DNA of 64,000 nt from Symbioplanes lichenis (GTDB lineage Bacteria > Actinomycetota > Actinomycetes > Mycobacteriales > Micromonosporaceae): the NCBI RefSeq assembly GCF_030709675.1, contig NZ_JAUZQD010000002.1, positions 186,001-250,000 on the forward strand, given 5' to 3'. Numbering within the stretch: the stretch's first letter is position 1; each line of letters begins with the position of its first letter. Under the pieces are notes generated by a model. That model was not told the origin of the DNA and did not search any database. It worked only from the letters and a program-made list of their open reading frames with translations. Position numbers and translations under genes: made by a program. Positions 42,559-51,071 of this stretch are shown here, piece after piece.

Positions 42559-43419
42559 ATGGAGACCCGCCGCCTGCGGCTACTGCTCGAACTGTCCCGC
42601 CTCGGCTCGATGCGGGAGGTCGCCGATGCGATGCACGTCACCACCTCGACCGTGTCGCAGCAGCTCGCCGTGCTGGCCCGGGAGACCGGCGCCGCGCTGA
42701 TCGAGCCGGACGGGCGGCGGGTCCGGCTCACCCCGGCGGGCCGGCGCCTGGCCGCCCACGCGGTCGACATCCTCGCCGCGGTGGACGCCGCCCGGCTCGA
42801 CCTGGATCCGGCAGCCGAGCCGGCGGGCACGCTGCGCGTCGCGTCCTTCGCCGCCGCGATCCGGCGGGCGCTGGTCCCGGTGATCGGCACGCTCGCGCGT
42901 GACCACCCCCGCGTACGCCTGCACCTGCGCGAGCACGAGCCGGCGGAGGCCCTGTCCCTGCTGGCCGCCGACGAGGCCGACCTGGCGCTGACCTACGACT
43001 ACGACCTGGCCCCGGCGACCTTCGACCCCGCGTTCGGCGTGACCCGCCTGTGGAGCATCCCGTGGGCCCTGGGGGTGCCCGACCAGGGCGGTCCGGCGAG
43101 CTTCGGGGACGCCCGCGACCTCGACTGGATCGTCAACTCGCGCAACACGGCCGATGACGACGTCATCCGTACGGTGGCCGCGCTCGAGGGTTTCGAGCCA
43201 CGCATCGTGCACCGGGCCGACAGCCTCGGCCTCGTGCAGGTGCTCATCGTCGCGGGGCTGGGCGTGGGGCTCCTGCCCGCCGACATGCCCGTGGCCCCCG
43301 GGGTCCGGCTCGTGCCGCTGACCGGGCCCGAGGTGCACCTGAGGGCGTACGCGGTCGTCCGCCGCGGCCGGGCCGCCTGGCCCGCGCTCGCCCTGGTCCT
43401 GAAAATGTTGCGGGCTTAG
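42559..43419 (+). CDS. LysR-family transcriptional regulator
   Basis: 286 residues: N-terminal LysR HTH (RLRLLLELSRLGSMREVADA, TTSTVSQQLAVLARETGAAL) and a periplasmic-binding-like effector domain (AGTLRVASFAAAIRRALVPV, LSLLAADEADLALTYDYDLA, VLIVAGLGVGLLPADM). ATG 42559. Divergent from the EamA exporter, with a palindromic site between; probable regulator of exporter expression in response to an exported metabolite. This is inference from arrangement. Confidence 0.9.
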   Translation: METRRLRLLLELSRLGSMREVADAMHVTTSTVSQQLAVLARETGAALIEPDGRRVRLTPAGRRLAAHAVDILAAVDAARLDLDPAAEPAGTLRVASFAAAIRRALVPVIGTLARDHPRVRLHLREHEPAEALSLLAADEADLALTYDYDLAPATFDPAFGVTRLWSIPWALGVPDQGGPASFGDARDLDWIVNSRNTADDDVIRTVAALEGFEPRIVHRADSLGLVQVLIVAGLGVGLLPADMPVAPGVRLVPLTGPEVHLRAYAVVRRGRAAWPALALVLKMLRA

Positions 43420-43471
43420 GCAACCAGGCGTGCCCCTGCGGTGTGTTCCCCGATGTGGAAAGACGAGCGAC

Positions 43472-43984
43472 ATGACGGGTACGGACAGCGCCGCCTTCGA
43501 CGCCTTCTACGGCGCGACGGCCCGGCGGGTCGTGCTGTACCTCTACGCCGCGTGCGGTGACCGGGCCGAGGCGCAGGACCTCGCCCAGGAGGCCTACGCG
43601 CGGGCCTGGCAGCACTGGCCCCGCGTCGAGCGCTACGAGGACCCGGAGGCCTGGGTCCGCACGGTGGCCTGGCGCCTGCTGGCCAACCGCTGGCGCAGCC
43701 TGCGCCGCCGCCTCACCGCCCTGGCCCGCCTCGGCCCGCCGCCCGAGACGACCGCGCCGTCGCCGGACCGGGTGGACGTGATCGCCGCCCTGCAACGGCT
43801 GCCCCAGGCCCAGCGCCAGGTCGTCGCGCTGCACTACCTGCTGGACATGCCGATCGCCGACATCGCCGCCGGCACGGGCGTGCCCGCCGGCACCGTCAAG
43901 GCCCGCCTCTCCCGCGCCCGCACCGCCCTCGCCGGGATGCTCGGCGACCCCGACCTGGAGGCCCGCGATGTCCCTCTCCGATGA
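43472..43984 (+). CDS. ECF sigma factor, SigE-family type
   Basis: 170 residues with region 2 (FYGATARRVVLYLYAACGDR, AEAQDLAQEAYARAWQHWPR, DPEAWVRTVAWRLLANRWRS) and region 4 (LQRLPQAQRQVVALHYLLDM, IAAGTGVPAGTVKARLSRAR). Directs RNA polymerase to a restricted promoter set. Start ATG 43472. GGCAACC at 43419 and GGTGTG near 43439 resemble an ECF-type promoter that could make it self-activating, but this is weak. Its 3' end overlaps the next gene by 17 bases; that gene encodes the probable membrane partner. Confidence 0.92.
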   Translation: MTGTDSAAFDAFYGATARRVVLYLYAACGDRAEAQDLAQEAYARAWQHWPRVERYEDPEAWVRTVAWRLLANRWRSLRRRLTALARLGPPPETTAPSPDRVDVIAALQRLPQAQRQVVALHYLLDMPIADIAAGTGVPAGTVKARLSRARTALAGMLGDPDLEARDVPLR

Positions 43985-44519
43985 GCTCCGCCAGCTGGAC
44001 CACGACGTGGCGGACCTGCCGCTCGCCCCCGCGGCCGCCATCCGCGCCCGCGGCCGCCGCCGGGGACGGGCCCAGCTCGCCGCCACGACCGTGGCCGTCG
44101 CCGCCGTCGCGGTCACCGCCGGAGTCGTGCTCACCCGGCCGGACGAGCCGCAACCGGTTGCCGACGTCCCCCCGCCGGTGGCCTGCGACGTCGCCCTGCC
44201 CGCCGAGCCGGCCGAGGTCCAGGTCCGGGTGGGCGGCGGCGACGTGGCGGCCGAGCTGCGGGTCCGGGGCTTCACCGTCCTGTCCGGCCCGCCCGGATCG
44301 GGCACCACGGCGCTGGCCTACGGGCCCGCGGCGATCGGGGACGCGGCCCTGCTGCGGGCCTATCTCCCCGGCGAGGTCGCCATGCACTACGACGCCGCCC
44401 GCCGGGACGCCGTCGTCGACCTCACGCTCGCCCCGGGCGCCGACCGGCTCGCCACCACCATCGCGATCAACCAGGCCCTGGTCGAAGCGGGTGAGCCCAC
44501 GCCGCCGCCGGGCTGCTGA
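43968..44519 (+). CDS. Single-pass membrane protein, likely anti-sigma or sigma-partner
   Basis: 183 residues. A basic, helical cytoplasmic part (LSDELRQLDHDVADLPLAPA, AIRARGRRRGRAQL) is followed by one membrane helix (AATTVAVAAVAVTAGVVLT) and an extracellular beta domain (VQVRVGGGDVAAELRVRGFT) ending near CDV and PPPGC with two Cys. No zinc-binding HxxxCxxC motif is present, so it is not a ZAS-type anti-sigma factor. The 17-base overlap with the sigma gene supports a functional link. Inference only. Confidence 0.75.
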   Translation: MSLSDELRQLDHDVADLPLAPAAAIRARGRRRGRAQLAATTVAVAAVAVTAGVVLTRPDEPQPVADVPPPVACDVALPAEPAEVQVRVGGGDVAAELRVRGFTVLSGPPGSGTTALAYGPAAIGDAALLRAYLPGEVAMHYDAARRDAVVDLTLAPGADRLATTIAINQALVEAGEPTPPPGC

Positions 44520-44627
44520 GGTGCGGCGCTGTCCGTGATCTGCCAGGTCACGCCGGTCGGCGCCGCGCTTACGCTGGCCCTGGCGGGCCGGACCGCGGGT
44601 CGCCGGATCCGGAAGGCGGCCGCCGTC

Positions 44628-45593
44628 ATGACTTCCGACACCGACACGAAGGCGCGCCCGGGCCCCCGCAACTCCGGGCGCGGCCGGGCGGGCGGGGAGC
44701 TCGACATCGCCGACCTCGCGACCTTCGACCGGCTGACCACGGGCGAGCGCGCGACCGCCGGCCTCGCGTTCCACCGCGAGGTCGACTGTCTCGTGGACCT
44801 GGCGCACCTGGTGGCGACGGACTTCTTCGACCGGCCGCAGCTCTACCGCGACGTGAGCGACGAGCTCGCGGCGGACCTGGCCCGGCTGCGCGCCCGCTCC
44901 GGCTGCGACGAGCTCGTGCCGTCCCGGGAGCAGCGGGCCGCCGTCTACTCCGGGGTCTTCGGGCCCGCCGAGGCGACCGGCCCGGCGCCGTGCTTCGCCG
45001 GGATGCGGGACCAGCTGCTGGCCGCGGCGGCCGCCTTCGCCGAGCGGGTGTACGACACCGGCGCCGACATGCTGCGGGCGGCCGTGCGCGTCATGCACGT
45101 CTACCTCCGCGACTACCTGCTCGACGTGACGGGCGCCTCGGTGCGGTGGAGCCGTACCCAGGCCCTGCCCGCCGTGACCGAGGGCCTGAGCTACCGGATC
45201 CTGCGTGACCCCGGGATAGCGGCCCGGTTCGGCGTCAACCAGCCGCCGGCGCCGCAGTGGCCCTACCGGCCCGACGCCAACGGCGCCAAGCTGGTCGAGG
45301 AGGCGTCCGGGCAGCTGGGTGGCGGGCAGCGGATCACCCGGGGAATGTTCAACGACCGGCAGCAGGTGGCGCTGCGCGGCGCCGAGGGGCTGGCCGCCGT
45401 CATCGACTACGACGGCAACCCCGACCCGGCCCGCGTCGACGTCCTGATCCGCCGGTGCTACACCTGGTACGCCGCGCGGGGGCGGGTCCTGCACCTGCCG
45501 GAGCCGGCCCCGGCCCCCGTCGCCGCGGCCACCGACGGCAACCGGAGCCTGTACGACGGCGCGAGGGCCACGCTGCCGAGCATGCTGTCGTGA
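44628..45593 (+). CDS. Unknown 321-residue protein, coupled to the large downstream gene
   Basis: No family recognised. The protein is soluble, helical and acidic/basic mixed, without signal peptide or membrane segment: AGLAFHREVDCLVDLAHLVA, PQLYRDVSDELAADLARLRA, MRDQLLAAAAAFAERVYDTG, AVRVMHVYLRDYLLDVTGAS. The C-terminal part (QRITRGMFNDRQQVALRGAE, YDGNPDPARVDVLIRRCYTW) is well ordered in appearance. ATG 44628 follows GGAAGG. Its stop overlaps the next ATG by one base (TGATG), implying translational coupling and a shared function with the 1121-residue protein. It follows the sigma/partner pair by about 110 bases and may belong to its regulon. Confidence 0.75.
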   Translation: MTSDTDTKARPGPRNSGRGRAGGELDIADLATFDRLTTGERATAGLAFHREVDCLVDLAHLVATDFFDRPQLYRDVSDELAADLARLRARSGCDELVPSREQRAAVYSGVFGPAEATGPAPCFAGMRDQLLAAAAAFAERVYDTGADMLRAAVRVMHVYLRDYLLDVTGASVRWSRTQALPAVTEGLSYRILRDPGIAARFGVNQPPAPQWPYRPDANGAKLVEEASGQLGGGQRITRGMFNDRQQVALRGAEGLAAVIDYDGNPDPARVDVLIRRCYTWYAARGRVLHLPEPAPAPVAAATDGNRSLYDGARATLPSMLS

Positions 45594-48500
45594 TGAGGGC
45601 CCGCGGGTTCGTCCTCAACCGGGACACCGGCGAACCGCTGGCCGGCGTCAACGTCGTGGTCACCGCCGGCGCGAACGGCGACTCGCGGCCGGTCAGCCTG
45701 CTCACCACCGACGACGCCGGCTACGTGTCGTTCGACCTGGACGGCGCCGGGGCCGGCCCGGTCTCGCTGGAGGTGGTCGGGCAACCCGGGACGGCGGCCC
45801 GGCTGCCGGAGGCCGGGACCGCGGGCGGGACACCGGACGGCGCCGTGGTGCTGCGGGCGGACCCGGCCCGGCTCGACCGGGTGCCCCGCGCGGCGCGCCG
45901 GGGCATCCCGAGCCCGGACGGCCGCGACTGGGAGCTGTCGCCCGCCTCCTTCGTCACGCCCCGGACCCTCGCGCTCGGCGAGGACGACTGCACCGTGCCC
46001 GTCCGGTCGGCGCTGCCGCTGCAGCAGATCAGCTTCTTCCAGGTGGTCCGCAAGCCGGTCGCCGGGCCGGGCGTGCAGGTCGCCGAGATCGACCCGCCCC
46101 GGATCCTCGACCTGATCGGGCCGGTCAGCGCGGTCACCCCCGCGCCCGTGGCGCTGCCGTGCGACATCCTCGAGTACGAGCAGACGTGGCAGGACATCGG
46201 CGAGTCGCTCGGCACGATCCTCTACAGCCTGCCGCTGGCGCCGTGCGAGAGCGTCAAGATCGCCGTGATCGAGGCCGAGCGCAGCGACCAGGCGGCCCGC
46301 ACCGACGCGGTCACCGCCGGCGAGAGCCTCGACCACTCGTTGTTCCGCGACCGGTCGATCGCCGAGACGGTCAAGGGCGTGCTGCGCGAGTCGCAGGGCG
46401 GATCGTCGTTCATGGCGGGACACGCGGGGGCGTACAGCGGGTCCTGGGCGAACGTGGGGAACTTCGGCGCCACGCACAGCCTGGGCTTCGCCACCACCAA
46501 CTCGTGGGGCAAGCGGCAGCTCAAGGCCGAGTCGGCGCAGGACCTGCACGACACCACGATCCAGGCCACGGACGTCGTGCGCACCCTCAACAGCACCGTC
46601 ATCGTGCAGGGCACGCAGGCCGAACGGCACCGGCTGGAGACCCGCACGGTCACCAACCACAACCACTGCCACGCGCTCACGGTGCAGTACTACGAGGTGC
46701 TGCGCCGGCTCAAGCTGACGACCCGGTACGTGCGGACCCGGCCGGGCGTGCTCATCCCGTACGCGATGCTGGTCCTCACCAAGCCCTATCCGACGGTCTC
46801 CGTGCACGACGACCAGATGGGGCATCCCTTCAAGGTCGTCGACGATCCGGAGCGCGGCGACCTCCATCTCGTCAACCGGCTGCGTCCCATGCTGGAGGGC
46901 GCCCTCGTCACCCCCGCCCTCGACGCCGGCTTCGAGGCCGTCCGGCGCCTGCTGTTCTACGACACCGCCGCCGCTCCACCACCGGCGACCACGACCCCGG
47001 ACGCGGGCGGCGACTACGAGTTCACCCGGCTCAACGTCACCCTGACCCGGGGCCGCTGGGGCACCGACACCGACGTGGTGAGCCTGAAGGTGCGCCTCGC
47101 CGGCCTGCACGCGGGCGACATCCGCTACGCGCTGTTCTCCGGCGAGCGGCTGACCGACCGGATCGTGCTCAAGAGCTCCGAGCTCTGGGGCGACGACGAG
47201 GACCTCGACGCCGAGCCCAAGGCGATCGGGCCCTTCAAGCTCAAGCTCAACAGCCCGGCCCGCCGCTCCCACGTCGCGGAGTGCGAGCTGCACTTCGATC
47301 CCGGCCGGGGCGGGTCGGACTTCTCACTGCGCGGCTTCCGGGTGGCCGCCCTGCGCCCCGACGGGCAGGAGGACGTCCTCGTCGAGGAGGCCGTCGACCG
47401 CTACTTCGACGGCGCCGGGGTGGAACCCTTCGACATCCGCGCCCTGCCCGCCGCCCCGGCCGCGACCGAACCGGCGGCGGCCGACCCGGCCGTGGCGGCG
47501 GCCCAGCGCCGCGGCACCGACGTCTCCCTCGCCTGGGAGCTGATCACCCACCTGCACGAGCACCGCGACCTCTACGGCCCCCGCCTGGTGGCCATGATGG
47601 AGCCGATGTGGTTCGCCCAGGCGCTCGACCAGGCCTTCGGGCTGGACTCGCCCCGGGAGGACATCGACTCGCGCCCGCTGGCCGTCAGCGGGCAGTACCT
47701 CCTCTTCGCCTATCGCGGCGACGAGGCCGGCCCGGCCGGTCCGGAGCCCGCGGCCCAGCCGGAGCCGACCGTGGTGAGCCTGCCGACGCGCGGGATGATG
47801 GCCGAGGCGCAGCTGGGCACCTGCAACGCGTGCGAGAAACGCGACGTCACCCGCTTCTGGGACTGGCAGGAGTCGCCGTGCGAGCAGGCGCCCGCGATCG
47901 AGGGCGTCTCCCCGGGGTTCCGCGGGCAGGCCCCGGACGTGACTCCGGCGACCCTGCCGCCCGCGGTCGTCCAGATCTCCCAGCCGCCCACCGCCCCCGA
48001 CCCGGTCGGCCTGGCGGCGGCGCTCACCCTGCTGGGCAAGGGCGACGCCTTCCGCGACATGGCGGGCACCACCGAGCTCCGGCAGCTGCTGTCCGGGCTG
48101 GCCAGCGGGGCCATCGACCTGGCGAAGGCCAAGGAGCTGGCCAAGGAGGTGCAGAACAAGCAGGCCGCCGCCCCGGCGACAGCCGCCCCGGCCGCCCCGG
48201 CCGCTCCCCGGACGCCGGCCGAGCGCTACGACGAGCACCAGGTGCTGCGGGCCGACGTGGACGCCGGCACCCTGACGCCCGAGGACGCCCGCCGCATCGT
48301 GCTCGCCGGCTGGTGGCGCGACCGGAGCCCCGAGCCGGCCGGCCCCGGCGCGGGAGCGGACGACCCGACGCTGGAGAGCATCCGGGCCAAGGTCGAGAGC
48401 CTGATCAAAGGGGGCCACGCCCTCGGTATGCACACCGCCGCGGACAACCTCGAACACTGGTACCGCGGCGGCGGCGTCCCGCGGCTCATGCCGAGTGACG

Positions 48501-48958
48501 TGCTCGTCAAGGAGCCGACCGTCGCCCGGCACCTGAGGATCAGTCATCTGGCCCGCTTCGCCCGGGGCGCCGAGGAGCGCCTGCGGTCGGGGACGCTCCA
48601 GGTGGGCGGCACCGCGAGAATGACCTGGCACGACCTCTACGTCTCGCCGGGCCTCACCGAGCTGTTCTGGGCGCTCGGCAGCTTCCAGCTGCAGTCGGAG
48701 GTCACCGTCGGCGCGCACGCCGTCCCCGGCGACCCGGCGGCCGTGCTCATCCGGGTCGGCGCGTGGCGCGTGCACGGCTGGGACGAGTACAACTTCGACG
48801 CGACCAAGGCGGCCTTCGTCCAGGGCTACGGCGACATCCAGGACGCCGAGCTGGACCGGCTCCGGGCGGCCGGCATCGCCCACGACTACGCCGTCACCGT
48901 CCTTCCCTTCGACGGCCTGACCGTGCTCGGCGCCCAGGAGTTCGCCGTGCCCAAGTGA
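45593..48958 (+). CDS. Large multi-region protein of unknown function (1121 residues)
   Basis: Regions in order: a carboxypeptidase-regulatory/Ig-like fold (about 1-75, GFVLNRDTGEPLAGVNVVVT, DDAGYVSFDLDGAG); a conserved-looking core at about 180-420 with ILYSLPLAPCESVKIAVIEA, a Gly/Ser/Asn-rich stretch (GAYSGSWANVGNFGATHSLG) and NHNHCHALTVQYYEVLRRLK; beta domain (520-620); helical region with LITHLHEHRDLYGPRLVAMM; a Cys pair in TCNACEKRDVTRFWDW; Ala/Pro linker (about 860-880); and a C-terminal domain with VHGWDEYNFDATKAAFVQGY. No signal peptide or membrane helix. I do not recognise a described system. It may be a surface, structural or injected protein, but nothing in the sequence proves that. 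Start overlaps the upstream stop. Confidence 0.85.
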   Translation: MRARGFVLNRDTGEPLAGVNVVVTAGANGDSRPVSLLTTDDAGYVSFDLDGAGAGPVSLEVVGQPGTAARLPEAGTAGGTPDGAVVLRADPARLDRVPRAARRGIPSPDGRDWELSPASFVTPRTLALGEDDCTVPVRSALPLQQISFFQVVRKPVAGPGVQVAEIDPPRILDLIGPVSAVTPAPVALPCDILEYEQTWQDIGESLGTILYSLPLAPCESVKIAVIEAERSDQAARTDAVTAGESLDHSLFRDRSIAETVKGVLRESQGGSSFMAGHAGAYSGSWANVGNFGATHSLGFATTNSWGKRQLKAESAQDLHDTTIQATDVVRTLNSTVIVQGTQAERHRLETRTVTNHNHCHALTVQYYEVLRRLKLTTRYVRTRPGVLIPYAMLVLTKPYPTVSVHDDQMGHPFKVVDDPERGDLHLVNRLRPMLEGALVTPALDAGFEAVRRLLFYDTAAAPPPATTTPDAGGDYEFTRLNVTLTRGRWGTDTDVVSLKVRLAGLHAGDIRYALFSGERLTDRIVLKSSELWGDDEDLDAEPKAIGPFKLKLNSPARRSHVAECELHFDPGRGGSDFSLRGFRVAALRPDGQEDVLVEEAVDRYFDGAGVEPFDIRALPAAPAATEPAAADPAVAAAQRRGTDVSLAWELITHLHEHRDLYGPRLVAMMEPMWFAQALDQAFGLDSPREDIDSRPLAVSGQYLLFAYRGDEAGPAGPEPAAQPEPTVVSLPTRGMMAEAQLGTCNACEKRDVTRFWDWQESPCEQAPAIEGVSPGFRGQAPDVTPATLPPAVVQISQPPTAPDPVGLAAALTLLGKGDAFRDMAGTTELRQLLSGLASGAIDLAKAKELAKEVQNKQAAAPATAAPAAPAAPRTPAERYDEHQVLRADVDAGTLTPEDARRIVLAGWWRDRSPEPAGPGAGADDPTLESIRAKVESLIKGGHALGMHTAADNLEHWYRGGGVPRLMPSDVLVKEPTVARHLRISHLARFARGAEERLRSGTLQVGGTARMTWHDLYVSPGLTELFWALGSFQLQSEVTVGAHAVPGDPAAVLIRVGAWRVHGWDEYNFDATKAAFVQGYGDIQDAELDRLRAAGIAHDYAVTVLPFDGLTVLGAQEFAVPK

Positions 48959-48961
48959 CGG

Positions 48962-50148
48962 TCAGCCCGGCCAGGTGACGGTCGTCGGGTAAGGCTCGCG
49001 CTGGGGCACGCCGGCGGCTCCGGTGCTGCTCACCCCTGACACCGTCAGTCCGGGGCGGTCACCGTGGCGGCCAGGTCCCGGATCGCGCCCGGCCCGTCGT
49101 TGCGGGCGGTCGCCACCAGGCGGCTCGTCGCGCCGGACTGCAGGCCGTCGGGGGCCGTGAGCGTGAAGTCGACGGCCGGCTGCTGCGCCACGGTGAGCGG
49201 GCGCCCGTCGTGCCGGATCGTCACGCGTTTCGCCGTGCTGACCGGCGCGACGAGGGTGTTCCCGGCGTACGACCACCGCACCGGCCGCCCGTCGACGGTG
49301 ACACCGCGCGGCCGGAAGACCCCGGCGAACTCGACCGTGTACCGGCGGGCCGGGCCCGGGCCGATCGTCAGCGCGCCGGGCTCCGAGCGCCAGGCCGTCC
49401 GCGTGAAGTCGCCGGTGCGATAGCCGAGCCCGTCGCCCGCGTCGTCGTAGACCTCGCAGTCGCCGAGCCGTGCGGATAGATCGTCAGGCGCAGCTCGTCG
49501 CCGGGCTGGTGCGCCACGTTGACGCTGTCGTCGGGGGCTCGGGCGATGACGCCGCCCCCGCGCACGTACACGGGCATGTGGTCGGGCGTGGTGGCGACCG
49601 TGCGGGTGGCGGGGCCCCGGAACGTCGTACCGGTGAAGAAGTCGGTCCACACGCCCGGCGGGAACCAGACCTCGGCCGTGGTGCTCAGCCCGGCACCCGG
49701 TGCTCGCGGAAGGCCGGCAGCAGCTCGTTCTCGTAGTCGCCGGTGCTGTACGCCTGGTACTTCGAGAACCACGTGCCGAACGCCCACTTCGGCGGGAGCA
49801 GTGAGGGGCCGGTGAGCGTCCGCAGATCGGCCAGCCCCGGCCGTAGCCGAACAGATAGCCGTTCTGGTAGGTGCCCGTCCGCTGCGGGCGCGCCGTGACC
49901 CAGCCGTCCGCCGTGGTCAGTGCGGTGGCGGTGTCGTCCAGGAGGTACCAGCCGCCGCGGTTCAGCATCCCGGCGTGCAGCCGCAGCTGCTCGACCGGCC
50001 CGGCCTGCCCGTCGTAGTAGTCCAGCCCCGGTACCAGCCGCCGAGCGCGTCGTCGCGGGCCGGCGTGCCGAACTCTGGGTGCACGCTGCGGCCGGCGACC
50101 TCGAGGGTGGTGCTGGCCGGCGTGACCCCGCCGGGCGCCGCTGTCATC
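48962..50148 (-). pseudogene. Decayed GH31 alpha-glucosidase-like gene
   Basis: Recognisable GH31 pieces alternate between frames: STTLEVAGRSVHPEFGTPAR (about 50120), LDYYDGQAGPVEQLRLH and GYLFGYGRG (50030-49840), LLPPKWAFGTWFSKYQAYST (about 49790), then EVWFPPGVWTDFFTGTTFRG (about 49670) and VYDDAGDGLGYRTGDFTRTA (about 49440). At least four frameshifts are needed, and roughly 400 residues between LLPAFREHRVP and the EVWFPPG strand, including the catalytic Asp residues, are absent. The tail (RLVATARNDGPGAIRDLAAT) is a truncated NEW3/CARDB-like module with one more shift near 49045. The original N-terminus is also lost. No enzyme can be made. Confidence 0.88.
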
Positions 50149-50154
50149 GTCCGA

Positions 50155-50739
50155 TCATCCAAACTGGTCGATCCGCAGCCCGGGCCAGACCGTCTCGTCC
50201 AGGAAGTCCTCGACCGCGGTCGCCACCCGCCCCAGCACCTGGGCCGAGCCGGCCAGGCGCCCGGGGACGTACAGGCCGTGGTCGGCACCCTCGATCTCGG
50301 TCACGTGCGGAGTCAGCTCCCGCGCCAGCACGCCGTCCCAGCTCGGATCCGCTGTGCCGCCGACCAGCAGGAACGGCTCGGTGGCGGCGCGCAGGGCGGC
50401 GACCACGGTGGGCTCGAAGAACAGCGGCGTCAGCCAGACCGCCGGCAGGCCGCGCCGGGCCACCTGGGGCGCCGCGTAGGTGCCGAGCGACTTGGCCAGC
50501 ACGACCGTGCTCGCCCCGGGCAGCTCCTCCGCCGTCCGGTCCAGCACGGCTGCCGCCTGCCGGTCCACCCAGGCCGGCCGCTCCTCCTCGGGCAGGTCGA
50601 TGAGCTCCTGCGGCCGTTCCCACTGGTGGGCGACCCGCTCGGCCCCCGCCCGCTCGGCGGCGTCGCCGGCGAACATGAGCGGCGGCGCGTACGGGCCGAG
50701 GAACGCCCCCGGGAAGATCACTGCGGATCGATCATTCAT
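50155..50739 (-). CDS. Alpha/beta-hydrolase-like protein
   Basis: 194 residues. VIFPGAFLGPYAPPLMFAGD opens the fold; the nucleophile elbow reads VVLAKSLGTYAAP (A-K-S-L-G, a variant of G-x-S-x-G), and the acid and His are probably in LLVGGTADPSWDG and EGADHGLYVPG. Short for an alpha/beta hydrolase, with almost no lid. ATG 50739 is 165 bases from the GNAT stub. The gene is intact although it lies between two pseudogenes, so it is either recently moved in or still selected. Substrate unknown. Confidence 0.82.
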   Translation of the reverse strand: MNDRSAVIFPGAFLGPYAPPLMFAGDAAERAGAERVAHQWERPQELIDLPEEERPAWVDRQAAAVLDRTAEELPGASTVVLAKSLGTYAAPQVARRGLPAVWLTPLFFEPTVVAALRAATEPFLLVGGTADPSWDGVLARELTPHVTEIEGADHGLYVPGRLAGSAQVLGRVATAVEDFLDETVWPGLRIDQFG

Positions 50740-50812
50740 GCCCGGAAGGATAGGGTGTGCCGCTGTCGCACCGCCCTGGGTGAAACGCGGGAATCGGCTA
50801 GATTTTCGGCCT

Positions 50813-50905
50813 GTCGACACAGGCGACAGCAACATCGCGTCGCAACGGGTGCTGCGGGCGACGGGGTTCACGGGCGGCGGGCAGGCGTATTCGCTGACTC
50901 TGTAG
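50813..50905 (+). pseudogene. 3' stub of a GNAT acetyltransferase gene
   Basis: Thirty codons read VDTGDSNIASQRVLRATGFT and end in TAG at 50903. The N-x-A-S-x-R-V-L-x-x-x-G-F pattern is the last acetyl-CoA-binding helix and strand of GNAT enzymes. No matching upstream part exists in any frame, so only the tail of a deleted gene remains. Confidence 0.75.
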
Positions 50906-51071
50906 CACGCGCGCGCCTCGGCCGATCGGCCGAGCGAGCGAGCCCGGATCTCCGGCCCGCGGCGGATGGCCGCCGATGATCACGCACGAGACGCTTCCCC
51001 GGCGCCGCGGTCCCGTGGCGCGGTGCGGAACGGCGTCGCGGGATCGCGGCGCCGGACGGGGGAGAGCGACG

